A stretch of 64,000 nt of DNA from an uncultured Sulfurimonas sp. (GCF_963662755.1 NZ_OY759725.1:1-64000), one strand, 5' to 3'; shown: positions 18,073-27,828, counted from the first letter of the stretch. Numbers and translations are program-made. Notes: generated by a model not told the origin, from the letters alone.

Positions 18073-18101
18073 CAATAAAAGCTAGTAAACAACTTCTACA
18101 T

Positions 18102-18132
18102 ATTCTCACGCTTCTCTAGTGTGAGAATTTTT
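18102..18132 (+). terminator. Rho-independent terminator after adhesin 2
   Basis: ATTCTCAC (18102-18109) pairs with GTGAGAAT (18121-18128), followed by TTTTT. It lies between the adhesin and the convergent exporter operon. Confidence 0.85.
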
Positions 18133-18194
18133 CTCCCATACATAAAAAATAATATAAAATATATAGACGTAAAGAGATTTATGTGTAAAAAAAT

Positions 18195-18806
18195 TTATCT
18201 AAAAAGTAAGGCTAAAGAAATTCTGTCAGACACGCCAGCTTTTTCAAAGATATGACATACATGACCTTTAACGGTTGATAAAGCTATCTTTTGTTCTTGT
18301 GCTATATCTTTGTTAGAGTAACCATCTGCTATCATCAGAGCTATGTCTTTTTCCTTTTGAGTAAGTAGATGCAAAAAGTCTGGTTCGCTTTTGTCTATGG
18401 TTTGTACGTATTTGTTTATTACAAAATTGGTTAAATCTGAAAATAACCAACGATTTCCATTTTCTATGGCTTGTAACATTCTAAGAAGATTGTCTTTGTT
18501 GATATAAGAGTTTTCATAACCTCTTATACCCTTTGTTAAAAGAGTAGAAGCATGGTGAACTTCAGGTAAAGAGTTGAAAACTAAGGTAGTTATATTGTGG
18601 TAAGACTGTATAATCAAAAGAGATTCATCTATATCTGTAACGCTTAATTCATCTAGCATTAAAATGATATTTTCATCCATGTTTTCTAAGTAGTTGGTAA
18701 GTACATCAAAATTATCTATAGATACACTCAAGTACTTTCCAAACAAAGCATTTTGCCAATGCTTTTTTATAGAAGTCATCTTAGTAAATAAAATAATTTT
18801 TTTCAT
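18195..18806 (-). CDS. LuxR/CsgD-like transcriptional regulator
   Basis: In this 203-residue protein the first about 125 residues resemble a degenerate receiver domain. A single aspartate sits at the usual strand-3 site (IILMLDELS), and the paired acidic residues near the N-terminus are absent. Residues about 140-203 are a LuxR helix-turn-helix (LLTQKEKDIALMIADGYSNK, then STVKGHVCHIFEKAGVSDR). It follows the membrane-fusion gene by one base and closes the exporter operon. Its position makes it a candidate regulator of the two adhesin promoters, as CsgD and VpsT regulate matrix genes; this is inference. Phosphorylation may not control it. Confidence 0.85.
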   Translation of the reverse strand: MKKIILFTKMTSIKKHWQNALFGKYLSVSIDNFDVLTNYLENMDENIILMLDELSVTDIDESLLIIQSYHNITTLVFNSLPEVHHASTLLTKGIRGYENSYINKDNLLRMLQAIENGNRWLFSDLTNFVINKYVQTIDKSEPDFLHLLTQKEKDIALMIADGYSNKDIAQEQKIALSTVKGHVCHIFEKAGVSDRISLALLFR

Positions 18807-18807
18807 C

Positions 18808-20190
18808 TTACCTCTCGCTTAGTACATTTTCTCTTGCACGTAATATAGGTTTTAAAATATAATCAAGGACTGTTTTTTTACCAGTTATGATATCTACATC
18901 CGCAGTCATACCAACCATAACGTGTAACTTGTTTTCTTCATTTCCTAAGTAAGTTTTATCTGTTTTGATTTTAACTAGATAGTAGTTTTGTTTGTCAATC
19001 TCATCAATGATAGTATCAGCACTAATATGTGTCAAAGTACCTTGAAGTGAACCATAAATAGCAAAATCATAAGCAGAAAATTTTACTATGGCTCTTTGTC
19101 CAGGAAATAAAAATGCTATATCAGCAGGTCTGATTTTTGCTTCTACAAGTAAGTTGTCTTGTGTTGGAACGATTTCTATTATGTCCATACCAGGTTTTAC
19201 AACACCACCTACAGTATTTACCAATAATTGTTTAATAGTTCCATTTACAGGAGAGCGTACAAAAGTTCTTTGAACTTTATCTTCTCTAGCAATATTTGTT
19301 CTTTGTATTCTTGACATTTCAGCTTTTGCTTCGTTGTAAGCTTCTTTTGCAGCATTGTGAAATTCTAGTTCAACTTCTCTAATGTTGTCTTTTTGTTCCT
19401 CTAAGACAGATATAAGCCTAGGAATAGAAAGTTCAATAGCACCCATCTCGCCTTGAATAGTGCTTTGTTGTCTTTGAAGTTGTAAATACTCAACTTCTGA
19501 AACTATACCTTTTTTAACAAGAGGTTTATTTAAAGAGACTTCTTTTGATATAAGCTCATAATTAGTTGTAAGTTGGAGAAGTTTTGCTTGAGCCTCTTTT
19601 AGTTCATTTCTTTTTTGCTCTAAACGGCGTTTGTAAATCATGATATTGTTGTTTAACTGTTCTAAGTTTGTTTTGTAAAGTGAGTATTCATGTTTAATAA
19701 GTTCTGGAGATGCTTCTCGAATTTTTTGTGAAACTATAAATTCTCCACCAGTAGATTCAGCCAAAAGACGAATAGTTTTTGCTTGAAGCTCGTTATATCT
19801 AAGTTGAGATTCTATAAACATACTTGCAAAACTTGTATCATCAATCTTTATAAGAATATCGTTCTTTTTAACAATAGAACCCTCTTTTACAAGAATTTCG
19901 CTTACAATACCACCCTCAAGATTTTGGATGATTTGTATTTTATTTGATGGTATTACCTTACCTTGACCACGTGTTAGGGCATCTATTTTTGCATTGTACG
20001 CCCAAGCTATTAGCCAAATAATAACAAACATACCTATCCAAAGAAGAAGTTTTGTTTTTAGATTGTTCTGCATAAGCATTGCAGAACTAATGGAGTCCAT
20101 GTATTCTAAATCATCTTCACTTTTGATATTACAATTTTTAATATCGTTTTTTTCGTAAGAATAATCTACAAATTTATCTTCTAAACTCAT
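18808..20190 (-). CDS. HlyD-family membrane-fusion protein of type I secretion system (LapC-like)
   Basis: The 460-residue periplasmic adaptor links the ABC exporter to the outer-membrane channel. A cytoplasmic N-terminus of about 45 residues, one membrane span (LLLWIGMFVIIWLIAWAY) and a lipoyl half-motif (IQIIQNLEGGIVSEILVKEG) come first. A long coiled-coil hairpin (about 140-300), the second lipoyl half (VRSPVNGTIKQLLVNTVGG) and a beta-barrel end follow. Length and order fit the HlyD/LapC family. Its ATG overlaps the ABC transporter stop by four bases. The adhesins just downstream on the other strand are the evident cargo. Confidence 0.92.
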   Translation of the reverse strand: MSLEDKFVDYSYEKNDIKNCNIKSEDDLEYMDSISSAMLMQNNLKTKLLLWIGMFVIIWLIAWAYNAKIDALTRGQGKVIPSNKIQIIQNLEGGIVSEILVKEGSIVKKNDILIKIDDTSFASMFIESQLRYNELQAKTIRLLAESTGGEFIVSQKIREASPELIKHEYSLYKTNLEQLNNNIMIYKRRLEQKRNELKEAQAKLLQLTTNYELISKEVSLNKPLVKKGIVSEVEYLQLQRQQSTIQGEMGAIELSIPRLISVLEEQKDNIREVELEFHNAAKEAYNEAKAEMSRIQRTNIAREDKVQRTFVRSPVNGTIKQLLVNTVGGVVKPGMDIIEIVPTQDNLLVEAKIRPADIAFLFPGQRAIVKFSAYDFAIYGSLQGTLTHISADTIIDEIDKQNYYLVKIKTDKTYLGNEENKLHVMVGMTADVDIITGKKTVLDYILKPILRARENVLSER

Positions 20191-22367
20191 GCTGTAACTA
20201 CCTTTTTAGGTTTACTAAGTTGTTGTATTACATTTGCTCTTGTGTCATCTAAAACAATTTTTCCTTGAGCTAATAGTATCAATCTATCAGTAAGTGGAAG
20301 TAAGTTGTTTTTATGAGATATAAGAATCATAGTTTTGTTTTTTTTGTAATATTTCATAGCTCTTATAAAATAACTCTCATGCGTACTATCCATGGAGTTT
20401 GTAGGCTCATCTAGTAAAACTATAGGAGCTGAATGTATAAATGCTCTAGCTATGGAAATAGACTGTTTTTGACCACCAGATAGACCATCTCCCCTCTCTC
20501 CAACAGGCATATCAAAACCCATAGGATGGATATTTACAAAATCTTCTAATCCACTTAGTTTAGAAACACGAAGTATCTCTTCATCATTTGCATCTGGAGC
20601 ACGAAGAATAATATTGTCTTTTAGAGTACCCTTAAATAAAACTACATCTTGAGGTACATAAGATATGTTTTCTCTTAAATCTGCTGGATCTATCTGTTTT
20701 ATGTCGATACCATCGATGAGAATAGAACCCTCAGTAGGATCATAAAGTCCTAAAATAAGCTTTTCTATAGTAGTTTTTCCAGAACCATTTGTACCTATAA
20801 TACCAACAGATTCACCTGGATGTATAGTAAAACTTACATCATCTAAAACTTTTTTTTCTGTATTTGGATAAATTAAACTTACATGTTGAAACTCTATCTT
20901 ACCTGTAAATGAAGGTCGTTGAACAAATTTCTTTGCATCTTCACGTTCAACTTCAAGATTCATAATTCCATCTATTGCATCATAAGCTGTTTTAGTTTGT
21001 TGTAAGTTTGCTATAAGAGATGCTACTTGACCTAGTGGAGCTAACATTCTTGAAGAGAGCATTACAACAGCTATTAGACCACCCATACTAAGTGATTTTT
21101 CTCCAATAGCATATACTCCACCAATAATAATAGCAACAGTATTCATCTGAACTATGAAGTTTACAAAAGTTGATATAGAGTTTGATAGGATTTTAGACTT
21201 TAATCCTTTTTGAGCAACTCCACCAGATGCTTCTTCCCATTTCCATTGAGACTGACCACTAATACCTAAAGCTTTAATAGTTTCTAAAGCAGACAATGAC
21301 TCGATAAGCACTGCATTTTTAAGCGCAGATGCTTGGTAAGTACTCTCTACTGAACGTCTCATAGGTTTTTCAACTATCATACTATATATAATGATTATAA
21401 GTCCACTAACCATAGGTATGGCTACAAGCCAATCTCCAATAATATAAACAATAAGTAAAAATATAATACTAAAAGGTAAGTCAATAATAGCGGCAATAGA
21501 CGAAGCTGTGAAAAAACCACGAATAGAATCAAAATCTTTTAGATTACTTGCAAATGAACCAACAGAAGTTGGTTTAGCAGAGATTTTAAGATTTAAAACT
21601 CTTTCAAATATAATAGAGGACATAATAACATCACTCTTTTTAGCCGCATTTTCTAAGAAGTAAGAACGTAGAAATTTTAATACCATATCAAAAATGTAAA
21701 TAACTATAATACCTGTGGCAAATACCCACATGGTGTCTATAGCGTTATTTGGTACAACTCTATCATAAATATTAAGTGTAAATATTGGACTTGCCATAAC
21801 AAATATATTTATCAAAAATGAAGCAATAATTACATCAGAATAAACACCTCTTGAATAAGCTAATGTCCCCCAAAACCAATGACGCTTTTCATGTTTTAGT
21901 ATTCTTTTATGTGCATCTTTGTAGCTATGGTCTGGTTTAATCAAATATGCAAAGTTGATGTACTCTTCTTCAAGAGCTTCACTACTAATCCAGTTTTCAC
22001 CACCATCAAGTTCTGGAAGTATAATCTTGGCATGTTTTTTATCTGGACTTATTTCAGTTAAAATACAAGCTTTTTCGCCGTTTTTATCACCTTTTAAAAT
22101 TAATATTACAGGCAAAAGAAGTGGGGATATATCTTTAAATGAGTAATTTACTAACTTAGAGCTAAATCCAGCACGCTGAGCTGCTCGAGAAAAAGCTGAA
22201 TTTGCTACCTTAGAATCAAGAGAAAAAAGTTTCGGTATTGACCTTCCAGGCTCAACAGGGAGATCTGCAACTAAAGCTTCTGCACTAAACGGTCTATTGT
22301 AGAGCTTGGTAAAAATTACCAAGCACTCTAAAATAGGGTCTTTAAATCCTCTATTTGATGACGACAT
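20187..22367 (-). CDS. Type I secretion ABC transporter (LapB-like)
   Basis: The 726-residue inner-membrane exporter has three parts. Residues 1-140 are a C39-like domain in which the peptidase motif is not kept (ECLVIF where active enzymes have DCG), so it should bind rather than cut the substrate. The transmembrane domain spans about 160-440 with six spans. The ATPase domain carries Walker A GTNGSGKTT, signature LSGGQ and Walker B IVLLDEPT. This is the arrangement of LapB and HlyB. It overlaps the upstream channel gene by 17 bases and the downstream adaptor gene by four, forming one translationally coupled operon. Confidence 0.93.
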   Translation of the reverse strand: MSSSNRGFKDPILECLVIFTKLYNRPFSAEALVADLPVEPGRSIPKLFSLDSKVANSAFSRAAQRAGFSSKLVNYSFKDISPLLLPVILILKGDKNGEKACILTEISPDKKHAKIILPELDGGENWISSEALEEEYINFAYLIKPDHSYKDAHKRILKHEKRHWFWGTLAYSRGVYSDVIIASFLINIFVMASPIFTLNIYDRVVPNNAIDTMWVFATGIIVIYIFDMVLKFLRSYFLENAAKKSDVIMSSIIFERVLNLKISAKPTSVGSFASNLKDFDSIRGFFTASSIAAIIDLPFSIIFLLIVYIIGDWLVAIPMVSGLIIIIYSMIVEKPMRRSVESTYQASALKNAVLIESLSALETIKALGISGQSQWKWEEASGGVAQKGLKSKILSNSISTFVNFIVQMNTVAIIIGGVYAIGEKSLSMGGLIAVVMLSSRMLAPLGQVASLIANLQQTKTAYDAIDGIMNLEVEREDAKKFVQRPSFTGKIEFQHVSLIYPNTEKKVLDDVSFTIHPGESVGIIGTNGSGKTTIEKLILGLYDPTEGSILIDGIDIKQIDPADLRENISYVPQDVVLFKGTLKDNIILRAPDANDEEILRVSKLSGLEDFVNIHPMGFDMPVGERGDGLSGGQKQSISIARAFIHSAPIVLLDEPTNSMDSTHESYFIRAMKYYKKNKTMILISHKNNLLPLTDRLILLAQGKIVLDDTRANVIQQLSKPKKVVTA

Positions 22368-23658
22368 TCATTTCTTCTAACATTTTACCAGTATGAGATA
22401 AAATTCCATAATAAGCAGTTAAGTTTTCATAAGTTGCATTAACTTTACGATTTTTTGCATTACTATATTCTAACTCGATATTTAAAAGGTCAATGATACT
22501 TCTTCTACCTAACTCATTTTCTTGTTGATAATCAGAAACTGTTTGAGCACTTGCTTTGATATTTTTTTCTATATAAACTAACTGTTTTTGAGTCATTTCA
22601 TATGTTGTCCAAGCAATTTTCGTATTTGCTTTTATGAAAAGTTTTGCATCTGCAAGTGTTGCATTTTGTTGAAGCAAAATGTGTTGATTTGCTTGTTTAT
22701 TTGCAGAATCTGCTAAACCATTGAAAAGGTTATAGTTAAGAACTAACATCCCACTATATCCAGAATCTTCACTTTCAAAATCATATTGATCATTTGCTTG
22801 ATTGTATCCAACTCCATGAACACTATCATTCCAATAAGCTTTAGCTACTAAATCAGCTGATGGATAATATGGTGCATTAGCACGTTTAACCGCAGCTTTT
22901 GCAGCTTCTATATCGTTGTTAGAAACAACTACAGTTGGATTGTTTTTTATAGCAAGATCAACTAACTCATCTAAAGTTGCTGCTGGAATAGCTCCTGCAA
23001 CAGGTTTTTCAAGTTCTTTAGGATCTACACCAGGTAAAATACGCTCAAAACTATAAGCAGCTATAAGGTAGTTTTGTTCAGCTAAATATTCTGCAGCTTT
23101 AGCACTCTCATAACGAGATAATGTTTGCTCATAGTCAGAATTTCTAGCTATACCTGCATCTACTTTTTCTTTAATTTGCTTAAGATATTTATCGTGTACT
23201 GATACATTTTCTTTAGCAATATCGTAAAGTTCAAGAGTTTTTAGTACATCTAGGTACGCAGTAGTTGCTTCAAGCGCCAAATTGTTAGCACTCTCAACCA
23301 CAGTAGAACTAGCAGATAACACTAAAGCTTTTTGTTGTTTCATACCATACATAGTATCAAGACCAGCGAATACATTTTGTGTTAGTAAAGCTGAAGCCTC
23401 TTGTCTAGTCATTTTAGTTTCTTCTCTCTCATTGGCAGGAGTTTTTGTTACTTCAGGCCCAATTGAGTAAGAAAGATCGATAGAAGGTAAATAACCAGCT
23501 CTAACTTGCGTTAATCTTTCCTTGTTGAAATTAACCGATTCTTTTTTAATCTGAATTTGTGGATGCGTCTCTATAACACTTTGCACAGCTTCAGTCATAG
23601 TCATCGCACTCAAAAGTGCAGGCAGCAAGCTCAACGATATTAATGGTAAATGTTTCAT
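22351..23658 (-). CDS. TolC-family outer-membrane channel (LapE-like)
   Basis: The 435-residue outer-membrane efflux protein starts at ATG 23658, after AAAGGA and with a clear signal peptide (MKHLPLISLSLLPALLSA); a start 39 bases further up would spoil the signal. Two TolC repeats of long helices are visible, the first beginning EAVQSVIETHPQIQIKKESV, with ATTAYLDVLKTLEL in the middle and TYENLTAYYGIL near the end. It heads the secretion operon. In Lap systems this pore also holds the adhesin retention module at the cell surface; applied here that is inference from the adjacent adhesins. Confidence 0.9.
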   Translation of the reverse strand: MKHLPLISLSLLPALLSAMTMTEAVQSVIETHPQIQIKKESVNFNKERLTQVRAGYLPSIDLSYSIGPEVTKTPANEREETKMTRQEASALLTQNVFAGLDTMYGMKQQKALVLSASSTVVESANNLALEATTAYLDVLKTLELYDIAKENVSVHDKYLKQIKEKVDAGIARNSDYEQTLSRYESAKAAEYLAEQNYLIAAYSFERILPGVDPKELEKPVAGAIPAATLDELVDLAIKNNPTVVVSNNDIEAAKAAVKRANAPYYPSADLVAKAYWNDSVHGVGYNQANDQYDFESEDSGYSGMLVLNYNLFNGLADSANKQANQHILLQQNATLADAKLFIKANTKIAWTTYEMTQKQLVYIEKNIKASAQTVSDYQQENELGRRSIIDLLNIELEYSNAKNRKVNATYENLTAYYGILSHTGKMLEEMNVVIK

Positions 23659-23719
23659 TTTGTGTCCTTTTAGTGAATAATATAAGTATAACAACAAAAA
23701 AATATAAGCAATCTTAAAC

Positions 23720-23776
23720 TAATACAAATTTGATTATTAATATTCTTATTTACATATTTTGTGTTAATTTGTATTA
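23720..23776. promoter_or_regulatory. 11-bp inverted repeat in the intergenic region before the exporter operon
   Basis: TAATACAAATT (23720-23730) and AATTTGTATTA (23766-23776) are exact reverse complements 35 bases apart, in the 211-bp gap between the channel gene and ybgC. The half site starts with TAATAC, like three of the four adhesin repeats. It may be an operator. A long AT-rich hairpin is the alternative. Confidence 0.45.
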
Positions 23777-23869
23777 TTTTTTTTAATTAAAATATTTTTT
23801 ACCCTCATAAACTCTCTTAGTTACATAGATATTGTATGATGATAAAAATATTTTTACAAAGAAGCTAAA

Positions 23870-24250
23870 ATGAAAATACGAGTTTATTACGAAGATACAG
23901 ATATGGGTGGGGTGGTTTATCACTCTAATTACTTAAACTTTTGTGAAAGAGCTAGGAGTGAAGCTTTTTTTAAAAAAGGTATGACGCCTGTTTTGCCAAA
24001 TGGTCATTTTGTTGCTAGAAAATTAGAAGCGGATTATATTTCAAGTGCTAAGCTTGGTGATGAGTTAGAAATTATTACGGAACTTGTTCAGATGAAAGCT
24101 GCATCTTTTGTTCTTTGTCAAACCATATATAAAGACTCTAAAAAAATATTTGGATTGTCTATAACATTAGCATATATAACTTTTGAAGCAAAACCTCAAA
24201 AGATAGATGCAGAGACAAAAGAGCTTATTTTATCACTCTTCGATATATGA
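23870..24250 (+). CDS. ybgC: Acyl-CoA thioesterase, YbgC family
   Basis: The 126-residue hot-dog-fold enzyme carries the family motif YYEDTDMGGVVYHSNYLNFC, with the catalytic aspartate, then ERARSEAF. YbgC thioesterases cleave acyl-CoA and are often linked to the Tol-Pal system, but no tol gene is next to this one. Length is normal. It is divergent from the exporter operon and its end overlaps the end of the convergent next gene by 18 bases. Confidence 0.92.
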   Translation: MKIRVYYEDTDMGGVVYHSNYLNFCERARSEAFFKKGMTPVLPNGHFVARKLEADYISSAKLGDELEIITELVQMKAASFVLCQTIYKDSKKIFGLSITLAYITFEAKPQKIDAETKELILSLFDI

Positions 24251-25504
24251 TTTTTTTGGTATATGTTTAACAAATCTATATAGCGAAGGGTTTAATAACT
24301 CTATAGGATATATCATTTGATTATCTTGTATCTCTATGTTGTATTCTCTATCTTCTCTTGTAGCAAGAGAGAAAAAATAATCCACACCAACAGTAGTAGT
24401 ATAATTTATCCAATCATAGACTATATCGTTTCCTAAAAGGGAGTTTGTTTCTATTAAAATATTATTGTTTTTGGTTATGGAATTTGCAATAATCATATTT
24501 TTTCTATCTTCGTATTGAGTCATAGATAACATTAATGGATCGTAATTAATTTGAGTAGATAATACATTTGTAGCGTTTGTATCATATAGAGTAAGTTGAG
24601 ACATAATCATACCAGTTTTTACTATTGGCGTATTTATGAAAAATGAGCCATTTACAATTTTTTCATTTTCAAAAAGTTGTTTTTCTAAGTTGGTAGTTCT
24701 CTTTGGGATAGAAAATTTAACTACTGTTTTGTTTGCATCTACTATCTGAGTATTAATCTCTTCTTGCGTTAAGTTTTGATCTATTTCATCGTATATAAAT
24801 TGTTTTTCTTCATAAATACTAAGTTTTTCACCTATGCTTGATTGATCATAAAATATAACTAAAGGTGAAACAGCCTCTTTTAAAAGTAAATCACTTTGAG
24901 CTTTATAGTCAATACCACCATAAAAAAGATATGAAGAAGTAGAACTGATATCTTTTTTGTTTATAGTAGGAAAAAATATATTCATATCAGGGTTTATCTC
25001 TGCAATGGCATCTGCACCTTTTTGTGTGAGTGGGGCTATAACATAGAAAAAATCATCTTTTGACATTTGCAAAAGTGCTTTTTTTATATCTTCTACACTT
25101 TCACTCTCTATCTTGTAACTTTTCATCTCAAAAGCATGGTTTTTAGCTATAAGATATGCAAATGAAGCATTTGTAGTTGATGAAGCATATCTGCCAATAA
25201 TCTTATATGGAAGAAGTAAGGCAATACGCAATTTTTCAGTTGAGATTGAAGAACCAAGATTTAGTATAGAGATGCTCATTTTTCTAACTTCATCATGCTC
25301 TTCATTTTCAAGTTTTGTATCTGCATGAGATAAAAATGAAAATATCATATCGTTATCTAAATAGTTTTGCATACATTTTTCATCACAAGGGTAGGGATCT
25401 AGGTTTTGTATATAAGTTTTTGGAAGAGGAATATTTGATATAAGATAACTCTGTGCAAATATCATAACAGGAAAAATAAAAGTTAATAAATATAATTTTT
25501 TCAT
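24233..25504 (-). CDS. Exported protein, possible periplasmic binding-protein fold, unknown function
   Basis: About 423 residues from ATG 25504, which overlaps the glycosylase stop as ATGA; a TTG two codons upstream is less likely. A signal peptide is clear (KKLYLLTFIFPVMIFAQS). Segments such as LRIALLLPYKIIGRYASS and DDFFYVIAPLTQKGADAIAE recall the type I periplasmic-binding fold of LpoA/LppC-like penicillin-binding-protein activators. Overall similarity is too weak for a name. It is co-transcribed with the uracil-DNA glycosylase. Confidence 0.7.
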   Translation of the reverse strand: MKKLYLLTFIFPVMIFAQSYLISNIPLPKTYIQNLDPYPCDEKCMQNYLDNDMIFSFLSHADTKLENEEHDEVRKMSISILNLGSSISTEKLRIALLLPYKIIGRYASSTTNASFAYLIAKNHAFEMKSYKIESESVEDIKKALLQMSKDDFFYVIAPLTQKGADAIAEINPDMNIFFPTINKKDISSTSSYLFYGGIDYKAQSDLLLKEAVSPLVIFYDQSSIGEKLSIYEEKQFIYDEIDQNLTQEEINTQIVDANKTVVKFSIPKRTTNLEKQLFENEKIVNGSFFINTPIVKTGMIMSQLTLYDTNATNVLSTQINYDPLMLSMTQYEDRKNMIIANSITKNNNILIETNSLLGNDIVYDWINYTTTVGVDYFFSLATREDREYNIEIQDNQMIYPIELLNPSLYRFVKHIPKKSYIEE

Positions 25505-26157
25505 AAACAACTCTTTATAGTTTTTAAATCATTCATAGTGATTTTTTTTAGTTCAGGATTTCTCAGTAGAAATTGTGGGTGATAAATTGGAATAAGTTTG
25601 TATTTTTTGAAGTCTATCACATGTCCTCTTACGCTTTGAAAATCTTTGTCTTCATCTGTAAGTTTATAGTAAGCATCTTCACCAAGTGTTACGACTATCT
25701 TTGGTTTTACAAATTCTATTTGAGCAAATAAATATGACTTGCAAGAGTCCCACTCAGATGCAGATGGTTTGTTAGAATTTAACGGTTTGCATTTGATGGC
25801 ATGTGTAAAGTAAACATCATCAGTTTTAAGTCCTATGACTTTTTCTATCATTTTTATGAGACTTTCACCACTTCTACCGCTGTAGTATTCATTGTTAGCA
25901 TCTTCACTCATTGAGACACTGAAGTCTATAATCATAAGCTCAGCGTTTGTGTTTCCATAGCCACTCATACTCTGTTTTCTTGATTTACTAAGATCACAAA
26001 GGTGACATGATGAAATATTTTGTGCAAGAGCATCTAGAGTTTTTGGTTCTTGATGAGCACTTTTTTCATTTATTTGAAATGGGTCAATATAGTTAAATCC
26101 AAGAGCTTGTAATCGGTAAAGATTTTGAAGAAGAACAAGATTTTGAAAAGATTTCAC
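25501..26157 (-). CDS. Uracil-DNA glycosylase, family 4 (4Fe-4S), divergent
   Basis: This 218-residue protein removes uracil from DNA in base excision repair. Four cysteines that could hold the iron-sulfur cluster are visible: CHLC at about 52-55, and CKPLNSN ... WDSC further on. The HPQFLLRNP segment matches the HPSxLLR motif. The first active-site motif, usually GExPG, reads IDFSVS here, while the following GRSGESL fits the normal GxAGxLL. An N-terminal extension of about 40 residues resembles that seen in related bacterial proteins. Activity should be intact or altered; the motif change leaves this open. Confidence 0.8.
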   Translation of the reverse strand: MKSFQNLVLLQNLYRLQALGFNYIDPFQINEKSAHQEPKTLDALAQNISSCHLCDLSKSRKQSMSGYGNTNAELMIIDFSVSMSEDANNEYYSGRSGESLIKMIEKVIGLKTDDVYFTHAIKCKPLNSNKPSASEWDSCKSYLFAQIEFVKPKIVVTLGEDAYYKLTDEDKDFQSVRGHVIDFKKYKLIPIYHPQFLLRNPELKKITMNDLKTIKSCL

Positions 26158-26262
26158 TCTAGCACCTACTGCTTAATTTTTGTGAGTATAGTTAAAATGC
26201 GGTTAAAATATACTTTAGAAAAAGTTTATGGTAGAATTGTATATCACAAAGGATAATTTAAT

Positions 26263-27828
26263 ATGATAAATATTGATAATACTTTAAAAATTAATAATTT
26301 TAAATTAACTTCATCTACAGAAGTTAGTGGTGTTGTAAGAGATATTTTAGAGATAAAACATATGAGTTTGCTCATACATCTCTCTTCTTATATGCACAAT
26401 ACTGTCTTGTTCCAAAACTTAAAACTTGAACTAGAAAAAAAACTACCAGATGCTAAACTTGTAGCTATTAAACACGAAGATAGGTCACACACTTCTGTAG
26501 TTGTGTATAGTCTTAACAAAAAAGTAGATAAAAAAGATATAAGTGATGAAATATTAAAAGAGATGCAATTAAGTGATCGTATAAAAGAAATAGATATGAA
26601 AGAGTGTAAAAAACAGCTCTTAAGTAGATATTTTACAGATCATTTAACAAGTTTTCCAAACCTTTATCAACTAAGAAAAGATTTACAAGACAATGAAAAT
26701 TTTGGATTAGTAACAATAGCTATAGATAACTTTGTAACTATAAATAATTTTTATGGTTTTATGGTTGGAGACTTTATTATAGAACAAGTTGGAAACTATC
26801 TTGTTAAAAATATAAACAAAAAAATATATAGAGTCTCAGGAACAGAATTTACACTTTATCTTGATGAGAGTTTAGATTTTTATGAACTTAAAGATTATCT
26901 TACAAAACTTTATGAAAAAATAGAAAATGTAACAGTAAAGTATCAAGAAAACGAAATAAATGTAAGTCTTACTTTAGCTTCATGTGTAAATGCAAATCAA
27001 GAAAATCTTTTCTCAAAAGTAGCTATGGCTCTTAAATATGCAAAAGACAATAGACTTCCATTTTGGATTTATGAAGATAGGATGCGCTTTGAAAATGAGT
27101 ATGAAAAAAATTTAAATGTATCAAATGTGGTAAGACATGCAGTTAAAAACAGAAAAATAGTTCCATATTTTCAACCAATTATGGACAACAAAACATCCAA
27201 AATAAATAAGTATGAATGTCTTGCAAGACTTTTAGATGATAATGACAATGTTATCTCTCCATTTTTGTTTATACCTATATCAAAACGGATAAAAGTCTAT
27301 AATTTTGTTACAAAAATTATCATCGAAAAATCTTTTGAAGTTTTTGAAAAAAATGATTTTGAATTTAGTATAAACTTGTCTATGGAAGATATTGTTAATA
27401 GTGATATGTTTAACTTCATCCTAAATAAACTAAAATCCAGTTCAGCATCTAAAAGAGTAATTTTTGAGATAGTAGAATCTGAAGCCATTGAAGATTTTGA
27501 CAAAATCTCACGTTTTATAAAAGAGATAAAAAGATATGGAGCTAAAATTGCCATCGATGATTTTGGAGATGGTTATTCTAATTTTTCATATCTTATGAAA
27601 ATGAATGTTGATTTTTTAAAAATAGATGGCTCTTTGATAAAAGATATAGATACAGATATGAACTCTTATCTCGTTGTAGAAACTATAATAGGATTTGCAA
27701 ATAAGCTTGGGATTAAAACGATTGCTGAGTTTGTTCACTCAAGTACAGTTATGGATAAAATTAAAGAGATGGGAATTGATTTTTCTCAAGGTTATCATAT
27801 AGATAAGCCTCTGCTGACATTGGATTAA
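26263..27828 (+). CDS. Degenerate GGDEF plus EAL protein, likely c-di-GMP phosphodiesterase
   Basis: A 521-residue protein with no membrane span. The first about 130 residues are unrecognised. A GGDEF domain (about 135-275) has SGTEF in place of GGDEF, so cyclase activity is unlikely. The EAL domain (about 285-518) keeps the catalytic set: YECLARL (E of EAL), INLS, EIVESE, IDDFGDGYS, FLKIDGS, IAEFV and SQGYHIDKP. It should hydrolyse c-di-GMP to pGpG. Lap-type adhesins are released when c-di-GMP falls, so it may influence the adhesins at 8-18 kb; this is inference. A hairpin near its stop may end transcription. Confidence 0.88.
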   Translation: MINIDNTLKINNFKLTSSTEVSGVVRDILEIKHMSLLIHLSSYMHNTVLFQNLKLELEKKLPDAKLVAIKHEDRSHTSVVVYSLNKKVDKKDISDEILKEMQLSDRIKEIDMKECKKQLLSRYFTDHLTSFPNLYQLRKDLQDNENFGLVTIAIDNFVTINNFYGFMVGDFIIEQVGNYLVKNINKKIYRVSGTEFTLYLDESLDFYELKDYLTKLYEKIENVTVKYQENEINVSLTLASCVNANQENLFSKVAMALKYAKDNRLPFWIYEDRMRFENEYEKNLNVSNVVRHAVKNRKIVPYFQPIMDNKTSKINKYECLARLLDDNDNVISPFLFIPISKRIKVYNFVTKIIIEKSFEVFEKNDFEFSINLSMEDIVNSDMFNFILNKLKSSSASKRVIFEIVESEAIEDFDKISRFIKEIKRYGAKIAIDDFGDGYSNFSYLMKMNVDFLKIDGSLIKDIDTDMNSYLVVETIIGFANKLGIKTIAEFVHSSTVMDKIKEMGIDFSQGYHIDKPLLTLD

